From UBA8079 sp965205535 (GTDB lineage: Bacteria > Pseudomonadota > Alphaproteobacteria > UBA6615), in NCBI GenBank assembly GCA_965205535.1, contig CBDBHH010000005.1:1736001-1800000 (forward strand): a stretch of DNA of 64,000 nucleotides, in the 5' to 3' direction. Shown piece after piece: positions 35,245 to 43,858 of the stretch (its first letter is position 1; each line of letters opens with the position of its first letter). A program made the position numbers and the translations under genes. Below the pieces are notes generated by a model. The model had not been told where the DNA came from. It searched no databases and was given only the letters and a program-made list of their open reading frames with translations.

Positions 35245-36518
35245 CGCGCCACTTCCGTGAAGGGAAGAAAGGATACCATCGTTCCCGGCGTGAGTTGGGT
35301 CATCTCTTCCGGCAATTCAACCAGCCCTTCGGATTCGACCATCGACGTCAGCACACCCGCGCCGCTGCGCGGATGCTTGTGGGCCACCAGCACGCCGTCC
35401 TCGCCGGTCTCCAGGGCGACGCGCACATATTCGCGCCGCCGCTCCTTCTTGGCATGCGCAAAGCCGGCCCGGACCTGATAGAGGCGCGGCGACAGGTCCG
35501 TGGCCCCGCCGAGATGCAGCAGCGCGGGGCGTGCAAGGCGCAGGAACGTCACCATCATCGCCGCCGGGTTGCCCGGCAGGCCGATAAACGGCGTCTCGCC
35601 GATTTGCCCGAACGCGATCGGGCGACCGGGTTTGATCGCGACCTTCCAGAAATGCAGCGTGCCCAGCCGTTCGATGCTGGCCGCAAGATGATCTTCGTCG
35701 CCGACCGACATGCCGGCGGATGAGATGATCGCATCACATTCCGCCGCGGCGGCGCTGAGGGTGGCTTCGACGCGGTCGGCATCGTCGGCGATGATCCCGT
35801 AGTCGCGCACGACACAGCCGAGGTCCGACAGGACGGCCATGAGTGCATGACGGTTGGCATCGTAGATTCCGCCGGACGGCGCGTCGGCGCCCGGCTCGAA
35901 CACCTCGTCGCCGGTCGACAACACGCCGACAACGAGTTTCGCGAATACCGGCAGCTCCGCCAGCCCGATCGACGCGGCGAGCCCGATATCCTGTGGCCGC
36001 AGCCGCTGGCCCGCATGCAATATGGTCTGGCCCCGGGCGACATCCTCGCCGCTGTCCCGTCGGTTCGCCCCCCGGGATATCCCGGCCGGGATCAAGACGA
36101 TGGTCTGCCCGTCGCGGTCCTCGATGCGGCAATCCTCCTGCATCAGCACCGTGTCCGGCCCGGACGCCCCACCGGGAATCGGCGCGCCGGTGAATATCCG
36201 TATCGCGGTGCCGCGCGTCGCGGGTCCGTCCAGCGGATGCCCCGCCGTCACGCGACCGGCAACAGGCAGGACGGTGTCGCCATCGGGTGCGAGATCATCG
36301 AAATAGACCGCGTAGCCGTCGACGGCCGAATTGTCGTGGGGCGGCACCGCCCGGTCCGACACGATGTCCCCGGCCAGAATGCGCTCGGCGGCCGCGTTGA
36401 GGGCGACGGTCTCCGTGTCGACGATGGTGGTGAGCCGCGCCTCCAGCAGCGACAGCGCCGCCTCGGCGGGGATCAGGCCGCCGTCAGCCTCGAAGCAATC
36501 GTCGGAGAGCTGCGCCAT
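35241..36518 (-). CDS. moeA: Molybdopterin molybdenumtransferase
   Basis: A 425-residue MoeA that inserts molybdate into adenylated molybdopterin. It shows the N-terminal domain VPPHDNSAVDGYAVYFDD, the GTAIRIFTGAPIPGGA region, VLSTGDEVFEPG, the MoCF-binding core with ISSAGMSVGDEDHL and KPGRPIAFGQIGETPFIGLP, and the C-terminal domain IV. It lies four bases after mobB and overlaps moaD. Confidence 0.95.
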   Translation of the reverse strand: MAQLSDDCFEADGGLIPAEAALSLLEARLTTIVDTETVALNAAAERILAGDIVSDRAVPPHDNSAVDGYAVYFDDLAPDGDTVLPVAGRVTAGHPLDGPATRGTAIRIFTGAPIPGGASGPDTVLMQEDCRIEDRDGQTIVLIPAGISRGANRRDSGEDVARGQTILHAGQRLRPQDIGLAASIGLAELPVFAKLVVGVLSTGDEVFEPGADAPSGGIYDANRHALMAVLSDLGCVVRDYGIIADDADRVEATLSAAAAECDAIISSAGMSVGDEDHLAASIERLGTLHFWKVAIKPGRPIAFGQIGETPFIGLPGNPAAMMVTFLRLARPALLHLGGATDLSPRLYQVRAGFAHAKKERRREYVRVALETGEDGVLVAHKHPRSGAGVLTSMVESEGLVELPEEMTQLTPGTMVSFLPFTEVAR

Positions 36519-36522
36519 GGGC

Positions 36523-37065
36523 CTACGCGGCTCCGGCGTCGGGTTGCGCGGCGGCGGGCCGCGTCAGGCCCCAATGCTGCTCGATGAAATCGGCGACGGC
36601 CGCCGGATCGCCCGCGTCGAGGCGCCGGACCCTGTCCGGCAGGCCCGTCGTGGCGCCGTCGTCGGCCACGGCGACGATGTTGGGGTCGCGCAGGGCGTGG
36701 GGCGGGTCGTCGAGCCCCTGGCGGTAGACCTCGATCTTCTCGTGATCCTCATGCTTGAATCCCTCGACCAGCACCAGATCAACCGGGCTCATCTTGGCGA
36801 CGAGTTCCCGGGTCGAGGGCTCGGCGTCGCCGCGCAGCTCGTGCATCAGTGCCCAGCGCGTCGACGAGCCGACCATCACCTCTGTTGCGCCGGATTCTCG
36901 ATGTTTCCAGCTGTCCTTGCCCGGCGTATCCACATCGAAGACGTGATGGGCGTGCTTGACGGTCGATACGCGGTAGCCGCGCGCGGTCAGTTCGGCGACC
37001 AGTTCGACCACCAGCGTCGTCTTGCCGCTGTCGTGCCAGCCGACGATTCCGGCGATGCGCATCAT
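36523..37065 (-). CDS. mobB: Molybdopterin-guanine dinucleotide biosynthesis protein B
   Basis: A 180-residue P-loop GTP-binding protein that assists attachment of GMP to molybdopterin. The P-loop GWHDSGKTT is at residues 9-17, followed by STVKHAHHVFDVDTPGKDSW, SGATEVMVGSSTRWA and VDLVLVEGFKHEDHEKIEVY. The ATG at 37065 overlaps the pgsA stop. A much longer reading frame runs upstream through pgsA, but homology begins here. Confidence 0.93.
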   Translation of the reverse strand: MMRIAGIVGWHDSGKTTLVVELVAELTARGYRVSTVKHAHHVFDVDTPGKDSWKHRESGATEVMVGSSTRWALMHELRGDAEPSTRELVAKMSPVDLVLVEGFKHEDHEKIEVYRQGLDDPPHALRDPNIVAVADDGATTGLPDRVRRLDAGDPAAVADFIEQHWGLTRPAAAQPDAGAA

Positions 37066-37619
37066 GCCTCTCCCGCGCCGGGCCGGAGTTGCCGGGCGGC
37101 CGAACGGACATAGTCGAAACCGGTGATCAGGGTCAGCGCGGTCGCGACCCACCAGATTGCCGAGATCGCGAGCAGCTGGCCGGGATCGGCGAGGGGCGCG
37201 AGAATCAGGAGCGCCAGGGCCACGAGCTGGGCCGTGGTTTTCCACTTGGCGAGCCTGGTGACGGGCAGGGGCAGGTCGCGCTGGGCGAGGAACTCGCGCA
37301 GGCCCGAAACCAGGAATTCCCGGCAGAGAATCAGAACCGCGCCGGCCACGTCCCAGCCGGCGATGTCGCCGCGCGAGACCAGCCCGACGACGAGCGCGGC
37401 GACCAGCACCTTGTCGGCGATCGGGTCCATCAACGCGCCCAGATCGCTGGCCTGGTCGAGCACCCGCGCGAGATAGCCGTCGAGATAGTCGGTCAGGGCA
37501 AGGACGACGAACAGCGCAAACACCCACCAGCGCATCGCCGGATCTTCTGCAAACAACATCACGATGACCACGGGAATCAGCGCGACGCGGGACAGGGTGA
37601 GGATATTCGGAATGGTCAT
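37062..37619 (-). CDS. pgsA: CDP-diacylglycerol-glycerol-3-phosphate 3-phosphatidyltransferase
   Basis: A 185-residue membrane enzyme making phosphatidylglycerophosphate, the committed step to phosphatidylglycerol and cardiolipin. The CDP-alcohol phosphotransferase signature is DGYLARVLDQASDLGALMD with following PIADK. Four or five hydrophobic segments are visible. It lies about 33 bases after uvrC and overlaps mobB; uvrC-pgsA neighbourhood is ancient and common. Confidence 0.95.
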   Translation of the reverse strand: MTIPNILTLSRVALIPVVIVMLFAEDPAMRWWVFALFVVLALTDYLDGYLARVLDQASDLGALMDPIADKVLVAALVVGLVSRGDIAGWDVAGAVLILCREFLVSGLREFLAQRDLPLPVTRLAKWKTTAQLVALALLILAPLADPGQLLAISAIWWVATALTLITGFDYVRSAARQLRPGAGEA

Positions 37620-37652
37620 GCTCTGTTGTCCGCGCTGCGGTGCGTTGGGGCG

Positions 37653-39683
37653 CTATTCATTGGTGTGGAAGAAATCATAGATGCGACGCGCGACCGTGTC
37701 GCTGATGCCGTCGACCTGTCCGAGATCCTGCAGGCCTGCGCGTGCCACGGCACGGGCGGATCCGAAATGGTTGAGCAGCGCGCGTTTGCGCTTCGCGCCG
37801 ATGCCGGGCACCTCGTCGAGCGGGTTCTTCGAGATCGCCTTGGACCGTTTCTGGCGGTGCGCGCCGATCACGAAGCGATGGGATTCGTCGCGCAGGCGTT
37901 GCAGGTAATACAGAACCGGGTCGTCATGGGGCAGTTGAAATCCGTCCGGGTCGCCATCGGCGACAAAGAACTGTTCGCGTCCCGCATCCCGGTCCGGCCC
38001 CTTGGCAATGGCCACGGTTGGCACGTCGTCGATGCCGAGTTCCTGCAGTGCCTCGAGGGTCGCCGTCAGCTGGCCCTTGCCGCCGTCGATCAGAATCAGG
38101 TCAGGCCATTGGCCGCGGTTTCGTTCCGGGTCTTCCTTGAGCGCCCGGGAGAAGCGCCGGTGCAGGACCTCGCGCATCATCGCGTAGTCGTCACCGGGGC
38201 TGTAACCCTCGCCGTCGTCGCTCGCCGCGCCCTTGATGTTGAAGCGGCGATAGTTCGCCTTCATGAAGCCCTCGGGCCCGGCCACGATCATCGCGCCTGT
38301 CGCGTGGGCGCCGCGGATATGGGAGTTGTCATACACCTCGATCCGCCCCGGCGGCGCGTCGAGCCCGAACAGCTCCGCGACCCCGGCGAGCAGATCCCGG
38401 TTGGTGGCAGTTTCGGCAAGCCGGCGGCCGAGCGCGTCGCGGGCGTTGGTGCGCGCATGATCGACCAGCTTGCGCTTGGCGCCGCGCTGGGGAACCGTGA
38501 TTGACACCTTGCGTTCGGCGCGCACGCCCAGCGCCTCGGCGATCAGCGCGATCTCGGAGGGTTTGTGGCTGAGGAAGACCGCCGCCGGTGCGGGCTTGTT
38601 TTCATAGAACTGCCCCAGGAACGCGCCGAGCACGTCTTCGAGGGGGACCGACTTGTCGTGGCGCGGGAAGTAGGCCCGGTTGCCGTAGTTGCGCCCGGCC
38701 CGGAAGAAGAAGACCTGGATGCAGGTGCGCCCGCCATCCTGTTCGGCGGCGACGATATCCGCGTCGCGGATGTCCAGATTCTCGATGTTGATGTCCTGGT
38801 TGGACTGGATCTGGGTCATTGCGCGCACCCGGTCGCGGAATCGCGCGGCGGCCTCGAACTCGGTGCGCTCGGAGGCATCCTGCATCGCCGCCACCAGTTC
38901 GTCCTGCACCTCGCGCGAGCGCTCGGTCAGGAAATTGCGCGCCTGATCGACCAGCGTCGTGTACTCGTCGGCACTTACTTCACCGACACAGGGGGCTGCA
39001 CAACGCTTGAGTTGATACTTCAGGCAGGGCCGGGTGCGCCCGGAGAAGACCGCGTCGGAACAGCTGCGCAGCAGGAAGGCGCGCTCCAGGGCGTTGAGGG
39101 TCCGGTTCACCGATCCGGCCGACGCGAAGGGGCCGAAATACTCGCCCGGCAGGGTCCGCGCACCACGATATTTGATCACCCCGGGCCAGTCGGCGGGGTC
39201 GGCGCCGGTGCGGCTCTGGCGGCGGGTCTTGAGTGTCTTGCGCGCCTTGCGCGCGTCGGGCTCGGCGCCGGTCTTGGTGGTCTGCCGGTCCACATGCCCG
39301 GTGATCAGGATATAGGGGAAGCTCTTGTCGTCGCGCAGCAGCACGTTGTAGCGCGGTGTCAGGCGCTTGATCATGTTGGATTCGAGCAACAGTGCTTCGG
39401 CCTCGGTGTGGGTCGTCACCACCTCGAGCTCGACAGTTTCCGACACCATGCGCTGCAGCCGATAGGGCAGGCGGGTGAGCTGGGTGTAGTTCGTAACCCG
39501 CCGGCGCAGGCTGCGCGCCTTGCCCACATACAGCGCGTCCCCAGCCGCGTTCAGCATCCGGTAGACGCCGGGGCCGTGGGGCAGTGTCGCCAGTTGCGCA
39601 CGAATGACCTCGACCCCGCGTGACGGCGTGTCGCCGGCGGGTTCCGTGGTTTCCGTGTTGCTCGGTTCGGCTTGCTCGGTCAT
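37653..39683 (-). CDS. uvrC: Excinuclease ABC subunit C
   Basis: UvrC makes both incisions in nucleotide-excision repair. The start is set at 39683 (MTEQAEPSNTETTEPAG, preceded by GGAG), giving 676 residues. The GIY-YIG nuclease domain contains GPGVYRMLNAAGDALYVGKA; a UVR domain lies near residues 230-270; the RNase H-like nuclease has YDNSHIRGAHATGAMIV and LILIDGGKGQL; tandem helix-hairpin-helix motifs (VPGIGAKRKRALLNHFGS, VDGISDTVARRIYDFF) end the protein. A lysine/arginine-rich insert in the GIY-YIG region (about 120-170) is typical of relatives. It heads the uvrC-pgsA-mob/moe/moa operon. Confidence 0.95.
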   Translation of the reverse strand: MTEQAEPSNTETTEPAGDTPSRGVEVIRAQLATLPHGPGVYRMLNAAGDALYVGKARSLRRRVTNYTQLTRLPYRLQRMVSETVELEVVTTHTEAEALLLESNMIKRLTPRYNVLLRDDKSFPYILITGHVDRQTTKTGAEPDARKARKTLKTRRQSRTGADPADWPGVIKYRGARTLPGEYFGPFASAGSVNRTLNALERAFLLRSCSDAVFSGRTRPCLKYQLKRCAAPCVGEVSADEYTTLVDQARNFLTERSREVQDELVAAMQDASERTEFEAAARFRDRVRAMTQIQSNQDINIENLDIRDADIVAAEQDGGRTCIQVFFFRAGRNYGNRAYFPRHDKSVPLEDVLGAFLGQFYENKPAPAAVFLSHKPSEIALIAEALGVRAERKVSITVPQRGAKRKLVDHARTNARDALGRRLAETATNRDLLAGVAELFGLDAPPGRIEVYDNSHIRGAHATGAMIVAGPEGFMKANYRRFNIKGAASDDGEGYSPGDDYAMMREVLHRRFSRALKEDPERNRGQWPDLILIDGGKGQLTATLEALQELGIDDVPTVAIAKGPDRDAGREQFFVADGDPDGFQLPHDDPVLYYLQRLRDESHRFVIGAHRQKRSKAISKNPLDEVPGIGAKRKRALLNHFGSARAVARAGLQDLGQVDGISDTVARRIYDFFHTNE

Positions 39684-39761
39684 GGCTCCAGCTAAATACC
39701 CGTCGGGCGGCCCGGACCACAAGTTACACGCATCTGCGCGTCCTGGGTTGTCCGGGCGTCG

Positions 39762-40733
39762 CTAGCTGATCATGGAGCGGATGCTGTCGAACTGGAATGT
39801 CAAATACACCGCGTAGAGGAAGACCAGAATCCCGCCCTCGCGGCGGCTGAGGCAGCCTTCGGTCAGCATCATCGGCAACATCAGGACGGTCACGCCCAAC
39901 AACACCCACAGATCGAAGGACAGCAGGATTCCGGGGACGGGCAGCGGGGCAACGATCGCCACGACGCCGGTGATGCCCAGCAGGTTGAAAATGTTGCTGC
40001 CCAGCACATTGCCCAGTGCCACGTCGCTGTGACCGCGCATACTGGTGACGATCACGATCGCCAGCTCCGGCAGGCTGGTGCCGATCGCGACGAGGGTAAG
40101 GCCGATGATGGTCTTGGAGACGCCGAGGGATTCGGCGACGCTGACCCCGCCATCGACCAGCAGCTTGGCGCCGATGACCGTGCCGGCGAGGCCGCCCAGA
40201 AGGTAGGCCGCGCCGACCCACACGCGCTCGGGCACGCCGCTCACATCGTCGGCCTCATGGCCATGCAGGCCGTTTTCGATATTCGCATTCTCGGCCCGGT
40301 AGGTGAGGTAGAGATATACGAGCAAGGCGGCGACCAGCACGAGCCCGTGCCACAGCACGAATATTCCCGTCATCGCGATCCCCACGAACAGCACCGTCGC
40401 GGCGAGGACCATGGACCCGTCGCGCCAGATCACCCTGGGTGTGCAGGCGATGGGCCGAAGCAGGGCGGCGACCCCGAGGATCAGCAGCATGTTCGCCATG
40501 TTGCTGCCCACGACATTGCCGAGCGCGAGGTCGGGTGCGCCTTCGAGAGTCGCGGTCAGCGTGGTGACGAGTTCCGGGGCGGATGTGCCGACGGCGATGA
40601 CGGACAGGCCGATGATCAGGGGCGACATGCCCATGCGTCGCGCAAGCCCGACGGCACCGCGGACCACGAAGTCTGCGGAAAACAGCAGCAGTGTCAGTCC
40701 GATCGCTGCCAGAAGAAAGCCGGTGTAACTGAT
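39762..40733 (-). CDS. Calcium/sodium antiporter of the CaCA family (YrbG-like)
   Basis: About 323 residues, ten or so membrane helices in two inverted repeats, each with the exchanger motif: GLSVIAVGTSAPELVTTL and GLTLVAIGTSLPELAIVI. It exchanges Ca2+ for Na+ or H+ at the inner membrane. No ATG, GTG or TTG exists in frame near the family N-terminus; the nearest is over 300 bases upstream in an unlikely region. The ATC at 40733 lies seven bases after GGGAG and gives the expected start (ISYTGFLLAAIGL), so a non-standard start or a sequence error is suspected. Confidence 0.85.
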   Translation of the reverse strand: MSYTGFLLAAIGLTLLLFSADFVVRGAVGLARRMGMSPLIIGLSVIAVGTSAPELVTTLTATLEGAPDLALGNVVGSNMANMLLILGVAALLRPIACTPRVIWRDGSMVLAATVLFVGIAMTGIFVLWHGLVLVAALLVYLYLTYRAENANIENGLHGHEADDVSGVPERVWVGAAYLLGGLAGTVIGAKLLVDGGVSVAESLGVSKTIIGLTLVAIGTSLPELAIVIVTSMRGHSDVALGNVLGSNIFNLLGITGVVAIVAPLPVPGILLSFDLWVLLGVTVLMLPMMLTEGCLSRREGGILVFLYAVYLTFQFDSIRSMIS

Positions 40734-40989
40734 CTTTGATCTCCCGGGGCCTGGGCCCCGATCGCGCCATACGGACTGGCGAGGGTTGCGGTATGCCCGT
40801 ACATCGCGATCTATCGCGCGTGTTTCAAGAAGTTTGTCGTGTTTGACGCAAGCTTTGTTGGAGAAGCTGTAACCGGCCGGTGTCCGGTTTGGACTCTTTC
40901 TTCGGTTGGTTTGCTTGTCTGTTTGACGATAGGTTCGGGGGCAAATATCCCGGACGAAAGAATTCGGCCGGAAAATCAGGGAAAGCAGC

Positions 40990-41835
40990 ATGGAACAAAC
41001 AGTCGAAGCCCAGCTCGAAACTGTGGGCGCGATCATCGAGATCGCGGCCGAATTCGCGATCGCCTATGGCCTGCAAGTCATCGGTGCGCTGGTGATCCTG
41101 CTGATCGGGCTCAAATTCGCGAGCTTCGTCGGCCGTCGGATCACCAAATTGTGCGAGCGCAAGGAAGTGGATATCACCCTGGCCCGTTTCGCGGGCAACG
41201 CGGTGAAGATCCTGCTCGTGGTCATCGTGATGATCATCACTCTGAGTAATTTCGGCATCGATATCGCGCCGATTGTTGCACTCGGTGGTGCCGCCGCTCT
41301 TGGCCTTTCCTTCGCCATACAGGGTCCGGTCTCGAACTACGGCGCCGGCCTCGTGATCATCCTGACCCGGCCCTTCACGGTCGGGGACACGATCCTCGTC
41401 CAGGATGTCAGCGGGGTTGTCGACGAGGTCAGCCTCTCTTCCACCACGCTCATCGGCGAGGATCAGGAGAAGATCACCATCCCGAACCGCAAGGTCGTCG
41501 GGGAAATTCTGGTCAATTCGGACGCGCACCGGATCGTTGAATCGCAAATCGTGATCACGGCGGGTAGCGATCCCGAAGCCGCCATCTCGGCCATCGCCAA
41601 GGCGCTCGCGGATTATCCGGACATGGCCGAGGGCAGCACGCCCCAGGTCGGCATCCACGACTTCAGCTATGGCGGAATCATTCTCGGCCTGCGCTACTGG
41701 GTGCCCAGCTCGCGGTACTTCCGCACACGGTTCGAGGTGAACAGCGCCGCCTATGCAGCCCTGAAAGGCGCCGGTATCGAGTTGATGAGCGGCGGCCGCG
41801 TGGCGATCCTGGCGGAGCCGCCGGCCGGCAGTTAG
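40990..41835 (+). CDS. MscS-family small-conductance mechanosensitive channel
   Basis: A 281-residue channel. An N-terminal pair of helices is followed by the pore helix region with small residues (IVALGGAAALGLSFAIQGPV), then the cytoplasmic beta domain FTVGDTILVQDVSGVVDEVS with TTLIGEDQEKITIPNRKVVG, and a C-terminal alpha/beta part. The length matches the short MscS type that relieves hypo-osmotic pressure. The 256-base upstream gap carries TTGACG near 40923 as a possible -35 box. Confidence 0.92.
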   Translation: MEQTVEAQLETVGAIIEIAAEFAIAYGLQVIGALVILLIGLKFASFVGRRITKLCERKEVDITLARFAGNAVKILLVVIVMIITLSNFGIDIAPIVALGGAAALGLSFAIQGPVSNYGAGLVIILTRPFTVGDTILVQDVSGVVDEVSLSSTTLIGEDQEKITIPNRKVVGEILVNSDAHRIVESQIVITAGSDPEAAISAIAKALADYPDMAEGSTPQVGIHDFSYGGIILGLRYWVPSSRYFRTRFEVNSAAYAALKGAGIELMSGGRVAILAEPPAGS

Positions 41836-41861
41836 GCCATTTGCCCGAGAGGAGCTTCGCG

Positions 41862-42374
41862 ATGAACAGACGATATACGGCGCTTGCGACCTTCGGTGCA
41901 GGCTGTTTCTGGGAACCTCAGCATATCTTCGATCAGGTCGAGGGCGTGAACCACAGCTGGGTCGGCTACACCGGCGGGACCAAGAAGAACCCCACCTACG
42001 AAGAGGTCTGCCACACCAATACAGGGCATGCCGAAGTCGTGCATCTGGAGTTCGACCCCACGGTCGTGACCTACGAGACCCTGCTCGATATTTTCTGGGA
42101 GATTCACGACCCGACACAGATGAACCGCCAGGGCCCGGATGTGGGCACCCAATACCGCTCGGCCATCTTCACCCACGATCCCTATCAGGAGAATGCGGCG
42201 CGCGTCTCGAAGGCGGCCAAGGAGGCTTCGGGAAAATATGACGCCCCGATTGTGACCACGATCCAGTCAGCCCCGACTTTCTGGGAGGCCGAGGACTACC
42301 ATCAGAAATACAAGGAGCGGCTCGACTACCGCAGCTGGATGTCGGACATATTCATGAAGCGGAAGAAAAAATAG
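41862..42374 (+). CDS. msrA: Peptide-methionine (S)-S-oxide reductase
   Basis: A 170-residue MsrA that reduces the S-epimer of methionine sulfoxide in proteins. The nucleophile is C15 in TFGAGCFWEPQHIF, followed by VEGVNHSWVGYTGGTKKNPT, YEEVCHTNTGHAEVVHLEFD and MNRQGPDVGTQYRSAIF. The ATG at 41862 is preferred to a TTG at 41841 because GAGAGGAG lies just upstream. EPQH replaces the more usual GVEE after CFW, marking the subgroup. A SnoaL-like gene follows five bases later. Confidence 0.93.
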   Translation: MNRRYTALATFGAGCFWEPQHIFDQVEGVNHSWVGYTGGTKKNPTYEEVCHTNTGHAEVVHLEFDPTVVTYETLLDIFWEIHDPTQMNRQGPDVGTQYRSAIFTHDPYQENAARVSKAAKEASGKYDAPIVTTIQSAPTFWEAEDYHQKYKERLDYRSWMSDIFMKRKKK

Positions 42375-42379
42375 GGGCC

Positions 42380-42799
42380 ATGTCCGCAAGCGACAATCAG
42401 CGCCTGGTCGAGACCTTCTTCAATGTCATGTGGAACAGATGGGATGACGCGACGATGCGCGACATCCTCGATCCCGCCATCGATTTCCGCGGCTCCATCG
42501 GCCTGCAGGTGCATGGCCATGACGGGTTTGCGGGCTACATGCAGACCATCCGCGACGCGTTCTCGGATTTCCACAACCGGATCGACGACATCGTTGCCAC
42601 CGACGCCCGCGCCGTCGCCCGCCTGACCTATACGGGCACCCATGACGGGCCGCTTTTCGACCATCCGGCCACGGGCAAGGCCATCGAGTATGCCGGAGTG
42701 GCCATGTTTACGATGGCCGGCGGGAAAATCACGAAGGTCTGGGTGCTGGGCGACCGGCTTGCCCTACTGCGGCAGATTGGGGCGGTGGAAGTAATTTGA
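42380..42799 (+). CDS. SnoaL-like (NTF2-fold) polyketide cyclase family protein
   Basis: A 139-residue NTF2-fold protein with the SnoaL/ester-cyclase pattern: NQRLVETFFNVMWNRWDDAT, HGHDGFAGYMQTIRDAFSDF and TYTGTHDGPLFDHPATGKAI. Catalytic Asp/His residues of true cyclases may be present, but small NTF2 proteins have many roles, so the substrate is unknown. It is the last normal-composition gene before the mobile island. Confidence 0.82.
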   Translation: MSASDNQRLVETFFNVMWNRWDDATMRDILDPAIDFRGSIGLQVHGHDGFAGYMQTIRDAFSDFHNRIDDIVATDARAVARLTYTGTHDGPLFDHPATGKAIEYAGVAMFTMAGGKITKVWVLGDRLALLRQIGAVEVI

Positions 42800-42803
42800 T
42801 CGA

Positions 42804-43796
42804 CTAGTAAATGAACCTGTTTTCTATCGAATCCATGCTTGGAAACAGCGTCAAGAGATCACTTGTCGCGTGGAAAAAGTATCTTTCTGAAGAAAGATTT
42901 AGCGCAGTCTCATTGTGTAGCGTGGCGGCGCAGAATTGAAACAAAGTTATGCTCATTGGAAACTTCGAGGGTCCAGTTTCCCGTACTTTCGATTCGATAA
43001 GATCAAGCGCTGTCTTAACATCCTTATTGCTCAGTCGATCAGCTCCTTTTTCCCTAGTTGCATTCAAGAGCTGGAGGAAATTCTCTGAAAATCTCGACCA
43101 ATCCTTCGGGGTGTGTTCAGACGGAATTACATTTTCTGAGCAAAGTTTTTTTAGTCGTGTGGTGATTGATGCAATGTGATCTACCTGAGGCCACGAACTT
43201 TTCTGGATCGTTTTTACATTGTCGTCGAAGGCCAATATCAGATGGTCAAGATGTTCGATCGTAGCCCGTATTTCAGCTGCGAGCCTTAACCGTCTCCAAT
43301 CTACTTTGTCTGATTTGTATGCCAAATCGTGGGTGGCGGATGACCATGCGTGTTCAAAAGCACTTTGGATTTGTATCTCGAATGGAACATCGTAAACGGA
43401 AGGAGTTGGCGATTTCTCAGCACCTTCTGGCTGTTTCAGTTGGGCTACAATTCGCGTGGTGTCAAAACGAAAGCTGTCGGGAGGTTTTAGAGATGTGCCT
43501 CTCTTCTTAACCTTGCATTCGAATGTATCCTGACAAAACCTGATGGCATCATCCTCGTGAGCCAGGTTGGGGACGATAATTTTGCAGGCGAAAAAATCGT
43601 CGATAGCCACCCAACTGGCATATCGTCCGGTTTCTATCTTCTCTGCGAGAGAATCAATTTCTTTGATGCGATGCCCGAAGACGAAACCGTGTGTTTCACA
43701 GAATGAAAGAAGCGTTTCACCGACAGTTTTGCCTACGTCGGTAACGATCGGTAGGTACTCCGCGTATTTCTGACCGAGTATCTGAGGGTGAATCAA
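42804..43796 (-). CDS. Divergent RelA/SpoT-domain protein
   Basis: A 330-residue protein from a TTG start. The RelA/SpoT nucleotidyltransferase core is visible: RIKEIDSLAEKI (substrate arginine/lysine region), DDFFACKIIVPN (metal aspartate region) and FEIQIQSAFEHAWSSATHDL with YK (metal glutamate). The G-loop, normally GYxSxH, is replaced by PPDSFRFDTTR, so substrate use may differ from housekeeping (p)ppGpp synthetases. There is no HD hydrolase, TGS or ACT domain. The C-terminal half is helical. The gene is AT-richer than the flanks and once followed the DUF262 gene with overlapping TTGA. A toxin or phage-defence effector is possible. The IS3 element now lies just upstream. Confidence 0.78.
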   Translation of the reverse strand: MIHPQILGQKYAEYLPIVTDVGKTVGETLLSFCETHGFVFGHRIKEIDSLAEKIETGRYASWVAIDDFFACKIIVPNLAHEDDAIRFCQDTFECKVKKRGTSLKPPDSFRFDTTRIVAQLKQPEGAEKSPTPSVYDVPFEIQIQSAFEHAWSSATHDLAYKSDKVDWRRLRLAAEIRATIEHLDHLILAFDDNVKTIQKSSWPQVDHIASITTRLKKLCSENVIPSEHTPKDWSRFSENFLQLLNATREKGADRLSNKDVKTALDLIESKVRETGPSKFPMSITLFQFCAATLHNETALNLSSERYFFHATSDLLTLFPSMDSIENRFIY

Positions 43797-43858
43797 TCGT
43801 TGCCGACTTTCGGTAGTTTTGAGCTACTCCCCGATCATTGGACAGTTTTCGGTGTAAA

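Noticed and set aside
36523..37527. A 334-residue MobB fusion
   Set aside because: The first half is an out-of-frame reading of pgsA; MobB homology and an ATGA overlap place the start at 37065.
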